DNA from: Oscillospiraceae bacterium
Lineage (GTDB): Bacteria; Bacillota_A; Clostridia; Oscillospirales; Oscillospiraceae
DNA: 64,000 nucleotides
Assembly: GCA_015067895.1 (NCBI GenBank)
Contig: SVLP01000003.1
Coordinates: forward strand, 72,287-136,286
Direction of reading: 5' to 3'
Shown: positions 20,342 through 29,552 of the stretch, piece by piece
How positions within the stretch are numbered: the first letter of the stretch is position 1
Layout of the letters: every line of letters starts with the position of its first letter
Notes under the pieces: generated by a model
What the model was told of the DNA's origin: nothing
Database searches by the model: none
What the model saw: the letters and a program-made list of their open reading frames with translations, nothing else
Made by a program: the position numbers and the translations under genes

Positions 20342-21712
20342 TTACTGTGCGGCGTTCAGATCCACATTGCCGATCAGGATGGCACTGTAATCGATCTCGG
20401 CGGGGTGCTTGGCCAGCACCTCCTGCAGGAACTCGTTGCCCTTCTCCACCATCATGTCGGACTCGGCAGTCAGATACCAGACCAGGTCGCTGCCCACGAA
20501 GTACATGATGTGGTAGCCATAGTCGGTCTTGACGATGCCGTAGTCGCCGTACTGGCGGCTGGCATCGAAGCACCAGGCCTCAAATTCGGGCACCATCTGA
20601 CCCAGATAGACATCCTCGTACAGGCCGCCGTTGCTGCTGGAGCCGCCGTCCACGCTGTAGACCTGAGCCAGGACGCCGAAGGAATCCTCGTTGGCGTCGC
20701 CAGACAGCCACTCGTTCAGCACATCGTTGGCCTTCTTCTCAGCAGCAGCCCACTCAGCGTCGGAGTAGACAGTCGCACCGGACTCGTCGGTGGTGCCGCC
20801 CTCGGGGGCGATCAGGATGTGGCGCACGTCCACGTAGACCTCGTCGGACTTCTCCAGACCGTTCTCCAGATACTCGGCGGCGTGGGCATCGAAGTAGGCC
20901 TCCACGTCGGCATCGGTGACGGTGATGCCCTCCAGGGTATCACCGTAGTACATGTAGCCCAGGTAGTAGTTGTTCAGGTAGCTCAGGTAGCCCTCCAGGG
21001 TGGCGCCGGGGCCCATATCGCCCTGCACCATGGCCTCCGCGCTCTCATAGCCCATGCTGACGGCGTTGTCCGCAAGGCTCTCGGGCAGCTCCTCCAGGTA
21101 ATCCACATACTCCTGCTCCAGCACATAGCCGTTGGCATTGGCATCATGGCACATGGCCTGGTAGTTGCACCAGGTATCCAGGGCGCTGTCCAGGAAATAC
21201 TGCTGCCAGGTCATGGTGCCCTCCAGGCTCAGCTGGCGATCCATAGGCTGGGTGATGTCCAGACCGAACATGCTGGCGTAGCTGCCGTACTGGTTCAGGA
21301 AGTCGTAGACCTGCATCCAGTAGTAGACCTGGAGCTCGGCGTTGGTCAGCTTGGCATCGCCCATGGTGGCGACGACGGTGTCTGCAGCGGCGAGGAGCTC
21401 CTCGTCGTTGGCGAAGTAGGTGCCCTTGCAGGCCACGGTATTGGGATCGCCGTCGGCGGGGATGGTGGCCACGACGGCCTCGCCGGTCTCACCGGGCACG
21501 GTGGGAGCGGTGGTCTCGGCGGGCTCCTTGCCGCTGCCGCCTCCCATGACCAGGGCGATGACCACGGCGACGGCGGCCACAGCCAGGGTCACCAGCAGGG
21601 CGATCTTACCGGCACCCAGACCGATCTCCTTGGCCTCGGGGTTCTCTCCGCCGCAGACAGGGCAAAGGGTCACGCCCTTCTCCAGCTCATTCTGACAGTG
21701 TTTGCACTTCAT
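20342..21712 (-). CDS. Membrane-anchored parvulin-type peptidyl-prolyl isomerase with zinc ribbon
   Basis: This 456-residue protein has an N-terminal cytoplasmic zinc ribbon (C3, C6, C17, C20), one membrane helix (about residues 34-57) and a large extracytoplasmic part. The latter carries a SurA/PrsA-like helical domain and a parvulin domain (VRHILIAP near residue 296, then GGSSSNGGLYEDVYLGQMVPEFEAW). Such foldases help secreted proteins fold. It is anchored by a helix rather than by the lipid of classical PrsA, and the zinc ribbon is an unusual addition seen in clostridial relatives. Confidence 0.88.
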   Translation of the reverse strand: MKCKHCQNELEKGVTLCPVCGGENPEAKEIGLGAGKIALLVTLAVAAVAVVIALVMGGGSGKEPAETTAPTVPGETGEAVVATIPADGDPNTVACKGTYFANDEELLAAADTVVATMGDAKLTNAELQVYYWMQVYDFLNQYGSYASMFGLDITQPMDRQLSLEGTMTWQQYFLDSALDTWCNYQAMCHDANANGYVLEQEYVDYLEELPESLADNAVSMGYESAEAMVQGDMGPGATLEGYLSYLNNYYLGYMYYGDTLEGITVTDADVEAYFDAHAAEYLENGLEKSDEVYVDVRHILIAPEGGTTDESGATVYSDAEWAAAEKKANDVLNEWLSGDANEDSFGVLAQVYSVDGGSSSNGGLYEDVYLGQMVPEFEAWCFDASRQYGDYGIVKTDYGYHIMYFVGSDLVWYLTAESDMMVEKGNEFLQEVLAKHPAEIDYSAILIGNVDLNAAQ

Positions 21713-21756
21713 TTTCTTTCCTCATTTCTCCGGATTTTCCGGTTTCATACCCGCTA

Positions 21757-21785
21757 AGTGTATCACGAATCCCACATAATTACAA
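21757..21785 (-). promoter_or_regulatory. Promoter of the foldase gene
   Basis: On the minus strand TTGTAA (21780-21785) and TACACT (21757-21762) are separated by 17 bases. Confidence 0.65.
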
Positions 21786-21844
21786 GGACTCAATCGAACA
21801 ATTCAGAAAACGTTTTCATTTCTTTTCCCGCCTCAACGCAATGC

Positions 21845-21935
21845 AAAATGCCCGCTTTTCGTGGAAAAGCGGGCAGACCCCCTCCGACCTCGCTTCGCTC
21901 GGCCACCTCCCCCATAAATGGGGGAGGCAAGGGGC
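21845..21935. repeat. Palindromic intergenic repeats downstream of yfbR-like gene
   Basis: A hairpin GCCCGCTTTTC / GAAAAGCGGGC (21850-21874) is followed by CCCCTCCGACCTCGCTTCGC and CCTCCCCCATAAATGGGGGAGG. The same modules recur, in other order, at 47345-47535. The first hairpin may end the yfbR-containing transcript. Confidence 0.65.
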
Positions 21936-21945
21936 AGCAGTCAAT

Positions 21946-22524
21946 TCAGTTCAGTTCATCCAGATTCAGTGAAAAGGCGGGCAATGCTTCCCGCAGAAAC
22001 CATTCCAGCTCAGGCCGCTCCATGGCGTGGATGGCAGCCAGGGTCTGTTTGGCGGCGGAGTCGAATTCGGCGTTTCCGGCCTTCTGCTCCTCGATGCATT
22101 TGATGTAGGCGGAGAGCTTGTCGGCTCCCTTGACGATGGGCTCCAGCTCCGGGTCGTCCTCCAGCACGTAGGGGGCGTAGTGCGCCCTCAGCTGGGGCGG
22201 CAGCATGTCCAGAAGCCGCTGGCCGTAGAGCCGCTCCACCCGCTTGTAGGCGGCCCGGATCTGGGGATCGTGGTACTTGATGGGGGTGGGCAGGTCGCCG
22301 GTGAGGATCTCCGAGGCGTCGTGGTACAGCGCCGCCGTGGCGCATCTATCGGGATCCGGCCCCTCCAGCCGGAGGATCTCCCGGCGGATCAGAGCCAGGG
22401 CATGGGCCAGCACCGCCACCTGGTGGCTGTGCTCCTGGATGTTCTCGGAGAAGGTGTTGCGCATCAGCCCCCAGCGGGTGATGTAGCGCATCCGACCCAG
22501 CAGCGCGTAAAATTCATTGGCCAC
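21946..22524 (-). CDS. yfbR: HD-domain 5'-deoxynucleotidase, YfbR-like
   Basis: The 192-residue protein has the HD hydrolase metal motif: H33 in IQEHSHQVAVLAH, HD in LYHDASEILTGDLPTPIKY (about 67-85), and a later conserved Asp in VKGADKLSAYIKC. This set, with TGDLPTP, is characteristic of YfbR, which removes phosphate from deoxynucleoside 5'-monophosphates. It overlaps the preceding phosphatase gene by 11 bases and is last in the dnaD-dnaI-gph-yfbR operon. Confidence 0.88.
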   Translation of the reverse strand: MANEFYALLGRMRYITRWGLMRNTFSENIQEHSHQVAVLAHALALIRREILRLEGPDPDRCATAALYHDASEILTGDLPTPIKYHDPQIRAAYKRVERLYGQRLLDMLPPQLRAHYAPYVLEDDPELEPIVKGADKLSAYIKCIEEQKAGNAEFDSAAKQTLAAIHAMERPELEWFLREALPAFSLNLDELN

Positions 22525-23161
22525 AGCAAATTTCCTCTAACATGGGCCGCAGCCGGTCGGGCGTTTCGCAGAAATACCGTCCGCCCTCTTCTTCCAGGAT
22601 TTCCCGATCCCGGAAGCCCCAGAGGACGCTGATGCAGGGCATGCCCGCATTTCTCGCGGTGCGGATGTCCACCTCGCTGTCGCCCACGTAGATGCACGTC
22701 TCCACGCCGATGGCCTTCATGGCCGCGAAGACCATATCGGGGGCGGGCTTGCGGGGGCAGGCCGCAGATTCTCCCAGGGCGTGGATGCCGGGGAAATACT
22801 GGGCGCAGAGGGTCTTGACGGCGGCATCGGGCTTGTTGGAGACGATGGCTATGGGCCATTCCTTACTCAAATCGGCCAACGCTTCCAGGATACCCGCGTA
22901 GGGCGCGGTCTTATTCTGGCAGTGGGAGCTGTAATACTCCTTATAATAGGCAAGCACCTCGTCCAGGTCGGGATCATCCGCCCGACCCGGCAGAGACATG
23001 CGAATCTGATTCCGTGCGCCGTTTCCCACGAAGGTTCGGATCTCTTCCAAGGTACGTTCAGGACAGCCGAAGTGCGCCAGGGCCACGTTGGTCGCATCCT
23101 TCAGATCCTCCAGGGTATTCAGCAGGGTGCCGTCCAGGTCGAATAAGATGCCGGTCTTCAT
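22514..23161 (-). CDS. HAD-family phosphatase, phosphoglycolate phosphatase-like
   Basis: The 215-residue protein has the HAD motifs in order: ILFDLDGTLLNT (nucleophile D8, acid D10), IVSNKP (motif II), the Lys in CPRKPAPDM, and YVGDSEVDIRTA (motif IV). Architecture and length fit Gph, which clears 2-phosphoglycolate from DNA repair, but HAD substrates are hard to assign. It overlaps dnaI by four bases and yfbR by 11, so translation is coupled. The grouping with a nucleotidase suggests nucleotide housekeeping. Confidence 0.85.
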   Translation of the reverse strand: MKTGILFDLDGTLLNTLEDLKDATNVALAHFGCPERTLEEIRTFVGNGARNQIRMSLPGRADDPDLDEVLAYYKEYYSSHCQNKTAPYAGILEALADLSKEWPIAIVSNKPDAAVKTLCAQYFPGIHALGESAACPRKPAPDMVFAAMKAIGVETCIYVGDSEVDIRTARNAGMPCISVLWGFRDREILEEEGGRYFCETPDRLRPMLEEICCGQ

Positions 23162-24141
23162 CGGATACCTCCCCTGTTCTTCAGCAGCCGGATATCATCG
23201 CCCACGAAGGCTACCCGCCGGTAGCTGCCCCGGAGCCGGGAGGCGATCTGGGGATTGTACCGGCGCACCAGCTCCTCCTCGCTGAGATTCGTCGAGATGA
23301 TGGTGGGTCGGTTCTCCAGGAGCCGGTCGTTGATGAGGCTGTACAGCGCCGCCGTCACGAACTGGCCCGGCAGCTCCGTGCCCAGATCGTCCACGATCAG
23401 CAGGTCGCATTCGTTGTATTTTGCCGCCGCACGGCGGTTTTCGTCATTCGCTTCAAAGCGGGCCTTCTCCAGGGCAGCGAACAGGTGTCCCGCGCTCTCG
23501 TAGACCACGCTGAAGCCCTGATCGGCCACGGTGCGGGCGATGCAGGCGGACAGGAAGGTCTTGCCCAGGCCCGTGTTGCCGGAGAAGAGCAGGTTGCCGG
23601 ACTGACGGCCAAAGCTGAGGGCGTACCGGCGGCAGGTCTGGTAGGTCTTCTCCATGATGACCCGGGGGATGAATCCGGCGGGGGTGGGTCTGTCGAAATA
23701 GTAATCCAGCCGGAACTGGTCGAAGCTCTCCCGACCGGCGGACAGGAAGGTCAGCTCCTTCTTCTGCTCCTGACGGCAAAGCTCCGCCAGACAGTCGCAC
23801 ATGGTGCTGCCCACGTAGCCGGTGCCGGAGCAGATGGGGCAGATGGGCGTCTCGTCCAGGAAGCCGTCCTCGAACTGCTCCTCGATGATCCACTCCCGCT
23901 CCCGCTGGAGGGCCAGATTCTCCTCCTTTGCCTGATTCATGAGCTCCTCCGCATTGCCGCCGGCGAAGACTGCCCGGGCAGCCTTGGCCATGGTCAGGCG
24001 CAGCTGCCGGTCGATCTCCTTTAAGCGGGGCTGCTGCTCATAGGCGATGCGTAGATGTTCCCGGTTTTCCCGCTGGCGGTCGTCCCGGGCCTGGGCCAGC
24101 CGCTCTCTGGCGCGGCGAACCACTTCGGTGCTGTATGCCAT
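23158..24141 (-). CDS. Primosomal helicase loader, DnaI/DnaC-like AAA+ ATPase
   Basis: The 327-residue protein has an N-terminal coiled, charged region, a zinc-binding set CPICSGTGYVGSTMCDC (about residues 100-116), then an AAA+ domain with Walker A SGNTGLGKTFLS (about 188-199), Walker B LLIVDDLG and sensor ISTNLS. This layout fits the loader that places the replicative helicase on DNA. It lies three bases after dnaD, its expected partner in initiation. Confidence 0.9.
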   Translation of the reverse strand: MAYSTEVVRRARERLAQARDDRQRENREHLRIAYEQQPRLKEIDRQLRLTMAKAARAVFAGGNAEELMNQAKEENLALQREREWIIEEQFEDGFLDETPICPICSGTGYVGSTMCDCLAELCRQEQKKELTFLSAGRESFDQFRLDYYFDRPTPAGFIPRVIMEKTYQTCRRYALSFGRQSGNLLFSGNTGLGKTFLSACIARTVADQGFSVVYESAGHLFAALEKARFEANDENRRAAAKYNECDLLIVDDLGTELPGQFVTAALYSLINDRLLENRPTIISTNLSEEELVRRYNPQIASRLRGSYRRVAFVGDDIRLLKNRGGIR

Positions 24142-24144
24142 GGC

Positions 24145-25023
24145 TTACTCCTCCTCCATCATTCTGCGGATGGCCTCCATCTCGTCGGGACTCAGCTCCC
24201 GGCGTTCCTGCTTGGGCTGGGCCTTGCTGTCGCCGGAGCGCACCTGCTCGGCGGTGTGGAGCCCGGCCTCGTGCCAGCGCTTGAGGATGCTGTTCATGTA
24301 AGGCCACTTCAGGCCGCCGGTATTGATGCAGGTGCGCTCATAGGCCATCAGGATGGACTCGTCATCGAAGCCCATCTCCGACCAGCTGTGGGCATACCGC
24401 TCCTCGGCGGCAGTGAGCCGGCGGCCATGGATCTGTAACAGATGCTTGATGTGATGCATCCTCGTGTTGTACTGGTTCTGGTTCTGGATGTAGGCGGCGG
24501 CCTCCTCCATGGTGTCGATGCCCTTCTCCGCCCAGGCGTAGGCCTCCTTCTCGATCATGCGAAGGCTGGGGGCCCGGTTCGTACCCTTCTGCCGCTGGCG
24601 ATCCTTGCAGTAGTTGACCAGCACGGAGATCACATCGGGACTCAGCCCCAAATACCGGGTGAAGCTCAGCAGGATCTTCAGCTCCTCGGTGTTCAGGCTC
24701 TTACCCAACACCCGCTGCACCTCGCCGTAGAGGATGCGGAAGTCGAAATCCTGCTCCATGGCGCTGAGCACGTCGTTTTCGGTGTAATTGGGCCGCTCGC
24801 CCAGGGGGATGACTTGTCTTTTCGGCTCCTCCCACAGGCCCAGCTGCCGCAGCGTTGCCACGGCGCAGCTGATCCGGCCCGCGCTCATTTTCAGATTCTG
24901 CTCGGCCTCCTCGATCCGGTTGCCGCAGCTTATGTACAGATACACGATGGCCGCATCGGAGCTGGCCGTCGCAAGGAGCTTCCGGGCATGATCCCGGGAG
25001 ATATTCACTTCGGTCACGTTCAT
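24145..25023 (-). CDS. dnaD: DnaD-domain replication initiation protein
   Basis: The 292-residue protein has an N-terminal winged-helix-like part and two DnaB_2/DnaD C-terminal modules. One is around FRILYGEVQRVLGKSLNTEELKIL (about 94-117), and a second around residues 200-245 includes WSEMGFDDESILMAYERT and the WPYMNSILKRW signature. DnaD acts in assembling the primosome with DnaI. The start at 25023 has AGAGAGG upstream. It heads the four-gene operon. Confidence 0.9.
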   Translation of the reverse strand: MNVTEVNISRDHARKLLATASSDAAIVYLYISCGNRIEEAEQNLKMSAGRISCAVATLRQLGLWEEPKRQVIPLGERPNYTENDVLSAMEQDFDFRILYGEVQRVLGKSLNTEELKILLSFTRYLGLSPDVISVLVNYCKDRQRQKGTNRAPSLRMIEKEAYAWAEKGIDTMEEAAAYIQNQNQYNTRMHHIKHLLQIHGRRLTAAEERYAHSWSEMGFDDESILMAYERTCINTGGLKWPYMNSILKRWHEAGLHTAEQVRSGDSKAQPKQERRELSPDEMEAIRRMMEEE

Positions 25024-25056
25024 ACCCGTTTTCCTCTCTCTTTGTCAAGTTGGGTT

Positions 25057-25085
25057 ATTATAACACACCTTCTGTGTGGAAACAA
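25057..25085 (-). promoter_or_regulatory. Promoter of the dnaD-dnaI-gph-yfbR operon
   Basis: On the minus strand TTGTTT (25080-25085) and TATAAT (25057-25062) with 17-base spacing. The spacer contains CACAC / GTGTG inverted repeats that could bind a regulator. Confidence 0.7.
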
Positions 25086-25204
25086 GCCAAAAAACTTTCC
25101 GGGAAGTTGAGAATTTTCCCGTCGGTTTTTGTCGGGTGACCGTATCTTGTGTCTGCCGCGCCACCCAGCCCCAACTTTCCCGGCGCTGTTCACAGAAGAT
25201 TCAC

Positions 25205-25405
25205 TTGTATTTTTTCCCACTAATCTGCTATACTATGTAACGAGCGGCTGATATCCGCCGCCCGACCCGTCGATCCGTTCCGGTACGGCGACAGACTTGA
25301 CCGAAACCGGCAATGTACCCCACGTCGTCACGGGCGTTCATCAAACCGTTTTCCTGTCCGGAGCTATGATGCCCCGGCACAATTATATTTATACGGAGGA
25401 AATCC
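25205..25405 (+). promoter_or_regulatory. bofA promoter and long 5' leader
   Basis: TTGTAT (25205-25210) and TATACT (25229-25234) with 18-base spacing predict a transcript start near 25241 and a leader of about 165 bases before bofA. The leader has local hairpins, for instance CGGC...GCCG and GGTAC...GTACC, but fits no RNA class I know. The rest of the intergenic region between dnaD and this promoter shows nothing else. Confidence 0.5.
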
Positions 25406-25660
25406 ATGGAATCCATTCTCGCACTGCTCATCCCCGCCCTGCTGGCCATCCTGGTCATCAAGCTGTTCCTGTCCCAGGTCAAGCTGATCTGGAAAATCGC
25501 CATCAACTCCGCTTCCGGCTTTGCCTGCCTGTGGCTGCTGAACCTGGCCTCCGGCATCACCGGCTTTGTCTTTGAGATCAACTTCGTCACGGCCCTGCTG
25601 GTGGGCTTCCTGGGCATCCCCGGCATCCTGCTGCTGGTGCTGGGGCAGTTCATGGCGTAA
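25406..25660 (+). CDS. bofA: BofA-family (pro-sigmaK processing inhibitor) membrane protein
   Basis: The 84-residue protein is very hydrophobic, with helices at about 5-25, 30-50 and 58-82. INSASGFACLWLLNL and GFLGIPGILLLVLGQF match the BofA family, whose Bacillus member holds the SpoIVFB protease inactive until the forespore signals. The presence of a bofA gene points to a spore-forming lineage, though many clostridia keep it without sigmaK regulation. A GGAGG ribosome site lies seven bases upstream. Confidence 0.85.
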   Translation: MESILALLIPALLAILVIKLFLSQVKLIWKIAINSASGFACLWLLNLASGITGFVFEINFVTALLVGFLGIPGILLLVLGQFMA

Positions 25661-25696
25661 AAAAATGCGTACTGCATCGTCAGTACGCATTTTTTC
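25661..25696 (+). terminator. Terminator of bofA
   Basis: AAAAATGCGTACTG pairs with CAGTACGCATTTTT around a CATCGT loop, and a T run completes it. It starts immediately after the stop codon. Confidence 0.95.
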
Positions 25697-25703
25697 ATTT
25701 AAA

Positions 25704-25829
25704 TCGTCCCGCAGGGACACCTTCATTCGCGCAGCGAATTTCACATTGCACAGCAATATTTCACTGCGAAGCAATTTCACTTGCCGAAGGCAAATTTCAT
25801 TGTGGCCGCTGCCGAAGCAGCGGCCACAA
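25704..25829. repeat. Array of six micro-hairpins joined by TTTCA(C)
   Basis: Successive short palindromes TCCCGCAGGGA, TTCGCGCAGCGAA, ATTGCACAGCAAT, TTGCCGAAGGCAA and a TGCGAAGCA unit are each followed by about TTTCAC or TTCAT. The last unit is a long stem, TGTGGCCGCTGC / GCAGCGGCCACA (25801-25828). Stem sequences differ while the linkers are conserved. It occupies the whole space between the bofA terminator and the end of purL. Confidence 0.8.
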
Positions 25830-25834
25830 ACATA

Positions 25835-28800
25835 TTAGCCCTTGAAGTACTTCACAGCGGACTCGAACAGCTTCATGTCGAACTCGCCGGGGACATTCTT
25901 GTACAGGCCGAAGCCCTTACGCTCGGAGTGGCCCATCTTGCCGAAGACGCGGCCATCGGGAGAGGTGATGCCCTCGATGGCGAAGATGGAGCCGTTGGGA
26001 TTGAAGCGGACGTCGGCAGTGGGCTGATCCAGCAGATCCACGTACTGGGTAGCGATCTGACCCTTGGCGGCCAGCTCACGGACAGTCTCCTCGCTGGCGA
26101 AGAAGCGGCCCTCGCCGTGGGAGATGGGCACGTTGAACACGTCGCCCACGTTGACGGAGCTCAGCCAGGGGCTCATGTTGGAGGCCACGCGGGTACGGAC
26201 GATCCGGGACTGGTGACGGCCGATGACGTTGTAGGTCAGGGTGGGCATGTCGCAGTCGGAGTCGCAGATCTTGCCGTAGGGAACCAGACCCAGCTTCACC
26301 AGAGCCTGGAAGCCGTTGCAGATGCCCAGCATCAGGCCGTCCCGGTTCTCCAGCAGCTCGGTGACCTGCTCCTTCACCGCAGCGTTGCGGAAGAAGGCGG
26401 TAATGAACTTGCCGGAGCCGTCGGGCTCGTCGCCGCCGGAGAAGCCGCCGGGGATGAAGACCATCTGGCTTTCCTTCAGCTTGGCAGCGAACTCCTCGAC
26501 GGAAGCAGAGATGGCGTCGGCGGTCAGGTTGCGGATGACGAAGATTTCAGCGTCCGCACCGGCGTCGGTCATAGCCTTGGCGGAGTCGTACTCGCAGTTG
26601 GTGCCGGGGAAGACGGGAATCAGAACCTTGGGCTTTGCCACCTTCACAGCGGGAGCCTTGCGGGTCTCGGTCTGGAAGGAAACAGTCTCGATGGGGGTCT
26701 TGACATCGGGGATGTTGCAGGGGAACACATCCTCCAGCTTGTTCTCGTAGGTCTGCAGCAGCTGATCCAGGGCCACAGACTCGCTGCCCTGACGCAGGAC
26801 GGGAACAGCGGTAGTCTCGCCGATGGTCAGACCCACCTCGCCCTCGGCCATCTCCAGGACGAAGGAGCCGTAGCAGTGGCCGAACAGCTCGTCGGCGGAA
26901 ACATCCGCAAACTCCACGCCAACACCGTTACCGAAGGCCATCTTCATGACGGCCTCGCCCACGCCGCCCATGCCGGGGGTGTAGGCGGCAACAGCCTTGC
27001 CGCTGCGCAGCAGCTCGGTGACGTAGTCGAACAGGCCCAGCAGGCTTTCGGACTCGGGCAGACCGTTGGCGTCGTACTCAGGCTTGAGCAGGCAGACCTT
27101 GTGGCCGGGAGCCTTGAACTCATTGGAGACGATGTTCTGCACCTTCTCGGTGGTAATTGCAAAGGAGACCAGAGTGGGAGGCACATCCAGATCCTCAAAG
27201 GTGCCGGACATGGAGTCCTTGCCGCCGATGGCGGCGATCTTCAGATCCATCTGGGCGTTGAAGGCACCCAGCAGGGCAGCCAGAGGCTGGCCCCAGCGCT
27301 TGGGATCCTGGCCCACACGCTGGAAGTACTCCTGGAAGGTCAGGTACACATCCTCGAACTTGGCGCCGGTGGCGATCAGCTTGGCGGCGGACTCCACAAC
27401 GGCCAGATAAGCGCCGTGGTAGGGGCTGTGCTCGGTGATGAAGGGGTTGTAGCCCCAGGACATCACGGAGCAGTCATCGGTGTGACCCTTCTCCAGGCTG
27501 ACCTTGTGAACCATGGCCTGGATAGGGGTGTGCTGATTCCGACCACCGAAGGGCATCAGGACGGTGCCCGCGCCGATGGTGGAGTCGAAGCGCTCGCTCA
27601 GGCCCCGCTTGGAGCAGGTGTTCAGGTCGGAAGCGATGCGCTCCATGTTCTCGGTGAAGGTGCCGGTGACCTCGACCTCGTACTCACTGGCAGGAGCCAG
27701 CTCAATGTTGATGTGCTTCTCGGCACCGTTGGAGTTCAGGAAGTCGCGGGAGACGTCGCAGATGGTGGCACCGTTCCAGTGCATCACCAGACGGTTGGTA
27801 TCGGTGACGGTAGCAACGACGGTTGCTTCCAGGTTCTCGGTGGCGGCGATCTGAAGGAACCGGGGCACATTGTGCTCGGCAACGACGATGGCCATACGCT
27901 CCTGGGACTCGGCGATGGCCAGCTCGGTGCCGTCCAGGCCCTCGTACTTCTTGGGAACCTTGTTCAGGTCGATGTCCAGGCCGTCGGCCAGTTCGCCGAT
28001 GGCGACGGAGACGCCGCCTGCGCCGAAGTCGTTGCAGCGCTTAATCATGACGGCAGCCTCGCCGTTGCGGAACAGGCGCTGGAGCTTTCTTTCCTCGGGG
28101 GCATTGCCCTTCTGAACCTCGGAGCCGCAGGTCTCGACAGACTGGACGTTATGGGCCTTGGAGGAGCCGGTGGCGCCGCCGATGCCGTCACGGCCGGTGC
28201 GGCCGCCCAGCAGGATGACCTTGTCGCCGGGGGCGGGGAAATCGGGCTTGGAGTGATCCTCGTGGACAGCACCCACGACGGCGCCGATCTCCATGCGCTT
28301 GGCGGCGTAGCCGGGGTGGTAGAGCTCATCGACCATGCCGGTGGCCAGGCCGATCTGGTTGCCGTAGGAGGAATAGCCTGCGGCGGCGGTGGTGACGATC
28401 TTGCGCTGGGGCAGCTTGCCGGCCAGAGTCTCGTCCACGGGCTTCAGGGGATCAGCAGCACCGGTGACGCGCATGGCACCGTAGACATAGGCGCGGGAGG
28501 CCAGGGGGTCACGGATGGCGCCGCCGATGCAGGTGGCTGCGCCGCCGAAGGGCTCGATCTCGGTGGGATGGTTGTGGGTCTCGTTCTTAAACAGCAGCAG
28601 CCAGGGCTGATCCTCGCCGTCGACGTTGACAGTCATGCGGACGGTGCAGGCGTTGATCTCCTCGGACTCATAGAGCTTCTCCAGCATGCCGTTCTTGCGC
28701 AGCCACTTACCGGCCAGGGTGCCGATGTCCATCAGGGTGATGGGCTTGGTGCGGCCCAGCTCAGCGCGGGTCTCGATGTACTCGTCGTAGGCACTCTGCA

Positions 28801-29518
28801 GCAGGGGGTCGGCAAAGGTCACATTGTCGATGATGGTGTTGAAGGTGGTGTGGCGGCAGTGGTCAGACCAGTAGGTGTCGATCATCCGGATCTCGGTGAT
28901 GGTGGGATTGCGGCCCTCGGTCTTGAAGTAGCCCTGGCAGAACTCCAGGTCACCGGCATCCATGGCCAGGCCCAGATTCTTGGCCATAGCCTCCAGGCCT
29001 GCACGATCCAGCTCCAGGAAGCCCTCGACGGTGGCAACGGACTGGGGAATGTCATACTGCATCACCAGGGTCTCGGGCTTGGCCAGGGCGGCCTCCCGGC
29101 ACTCCACAGGGTTGATGACATACTTGCGGATGGCGGCCAGCTCCTCGCCGGAGAGATCGCCGGTCAGCACATAGACCTTGGCGGTGCGAACCAGGGGACG
29201 CTCGCCCTGGGAGATGATCTGGATGCACTGGGCGGCGGAGTCGGCCCGCTGGTCGAACTGACCGGGCAGGGGCTCCACGGCGAAGACGATGCCCTCTGCA
29301 TTCAGCTCAGAATAGGTGTTGTCCACCTGGGGCTCGGAGAAGACGTTGCGCACGGCGTTCTCGAAGAGCGCCTCGTCGATGTTCTCCACATCATAGCGGT
29401 TGATGACGCGGACGGACTCCAGGGCGGAGATCTGCAGGAACTCCTGGACATCCTTCAGCAGCTTGTCGGCCTCATGGGTCTGGCCGGGCTTCTTTTCAAC
29501 AAAAATGCGGTAAACCAT
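25835..29518 (-). CDS. purL: Phosphoribosylformylglycinamidine synthase, single-chain PurL
   Basis: The 1227-residue enzyme converts FGAR to FGAM with ATP and glutamine. The synthetase half has SDHCRHTTFNT (about residues 209-219) and KNETHNHPTEIEPFGGAATC. The C-terminal glutaminase has LGICNGFQ, with the Cys nucleophile, and ISHGEGRFF, with His and Glu. All parts found separately as PurS, PurL and PurQ in Bacillus are fused here. It is the last gene of the purine operon. The start at 29518 follows GGAGG. Confidence 0.96.
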   Translation of the reverse strand: MVYRIFVEKKPGQTHEADKLLKDVQEFLQISALESVRVINRYDVENIDEALFENAVRNVFSEPQVDNTYSELNAEGIVFAVEPLPGQFDQRADSAAQCIQIISQGERPLVRTAKVYVLTGDLSGEELAAIRKYVINPVECREAALAKPETLVMQYDIPQSVATVEGFLELDRAGLEAMAKNLGLAMDAGDLEFCQGYFKTEGRNPTITEIRMIDTYWSDHCRHTTFNTIIDNVTFADPLLQSAYDEYIETRAELGRTKPITLMDIGTLAGKWLRKNGMLEKLYESEEINACTVRMTVNVDGEDQPWLLLFKNETHNHPTEIEPFGGAATCIGGAIRDPLASRAYVYGAMRVTGAADPLKPVDETLAGKLPQRKIVTTAAAGYSSYGNQIGLATGMVDELYHPGYAAKRMEIGAVVGAVHEDHSKPDFPAPGDKVILLGGRTGRDGIGGATGSSKAHNVQSVETCGSEVQKGNAPEERKLQRLFRNGEAAVMIKRCNDFGAGGVSVAIGELADGLDIDLNKVPKKYEGLDGTELAIAESQERMAIVVAEHNVPRFLQIAATENLEATVVATVTDTNRLVMHWNGATICDVSRDFLNSNGAEKHINIELAPASEYEVEVTGTFTENMERIASDLNTCSKRGLSERFDSTIGAGTVLMPFGGRNQHTPIQAMVHKVSLEKGHTDDCSVMSWGYNPFITEHSPYHGAYLAVVESAAKLIATGAKFEDVYLTFQEYFQRVGQDPKRWGQPLAALLGAFNAQMDLKIAAIGGKDSMSGTFEDLDVPPTLVSFAITTEKVQNIVSNEFKAPGHKVCLLKPEYDANGLPESESLLGLFDYVTELLRSGKAVAAYTPGMGGVGEAVMKMAFGNGVGVEFADVSADELFGHCYGSFVLEMAEGEVGLTIGETTAVPVLRQGSESVALDQLLQTYENKLEDVFPCNIPDVKTPIETVSFQTETRKAPAVKVAKPKVLIPVFPGTNCEYDSAKAMTDAGADAEIFVIRNLTADAISASVEEFAAKLKESQMVFIPGGFSGGDEPDGSGKFITAFFRNAAVKEQVTELLENRDGLMLGICNGFQALVKLGLVPYGKICDSDCDMPTLTYNVIGRHQSRIVRTRVASNMSPWLSSVNVGDVFNVPISHGEGRFFASEETVRELAAKGQIATQYVDLLDQPTADVRFNPNGSIFAIEGITSPDGRVFGKMGHSERKGFGLYKNVPGEFDMKLFESAVKYFKG

Positions 29519-29552
29519 TCAGTTTCCTCCATATTTCTATAAACGCACCGAT

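Noticed and set aside
25704..25829. CRISPR-like array
   Set aside because: The recurring part is only about six bases and the variable parts are palindromes, not spacers; no cas genes are present.
25781..29542. An open frame of more than 1,200 codons on the plus strand opposite purL
   Set aside because: It is antisense to a clear PurL. GC-rich codon bias leaves the opposite strand free of stops, and its product is low-complexity with no family features.
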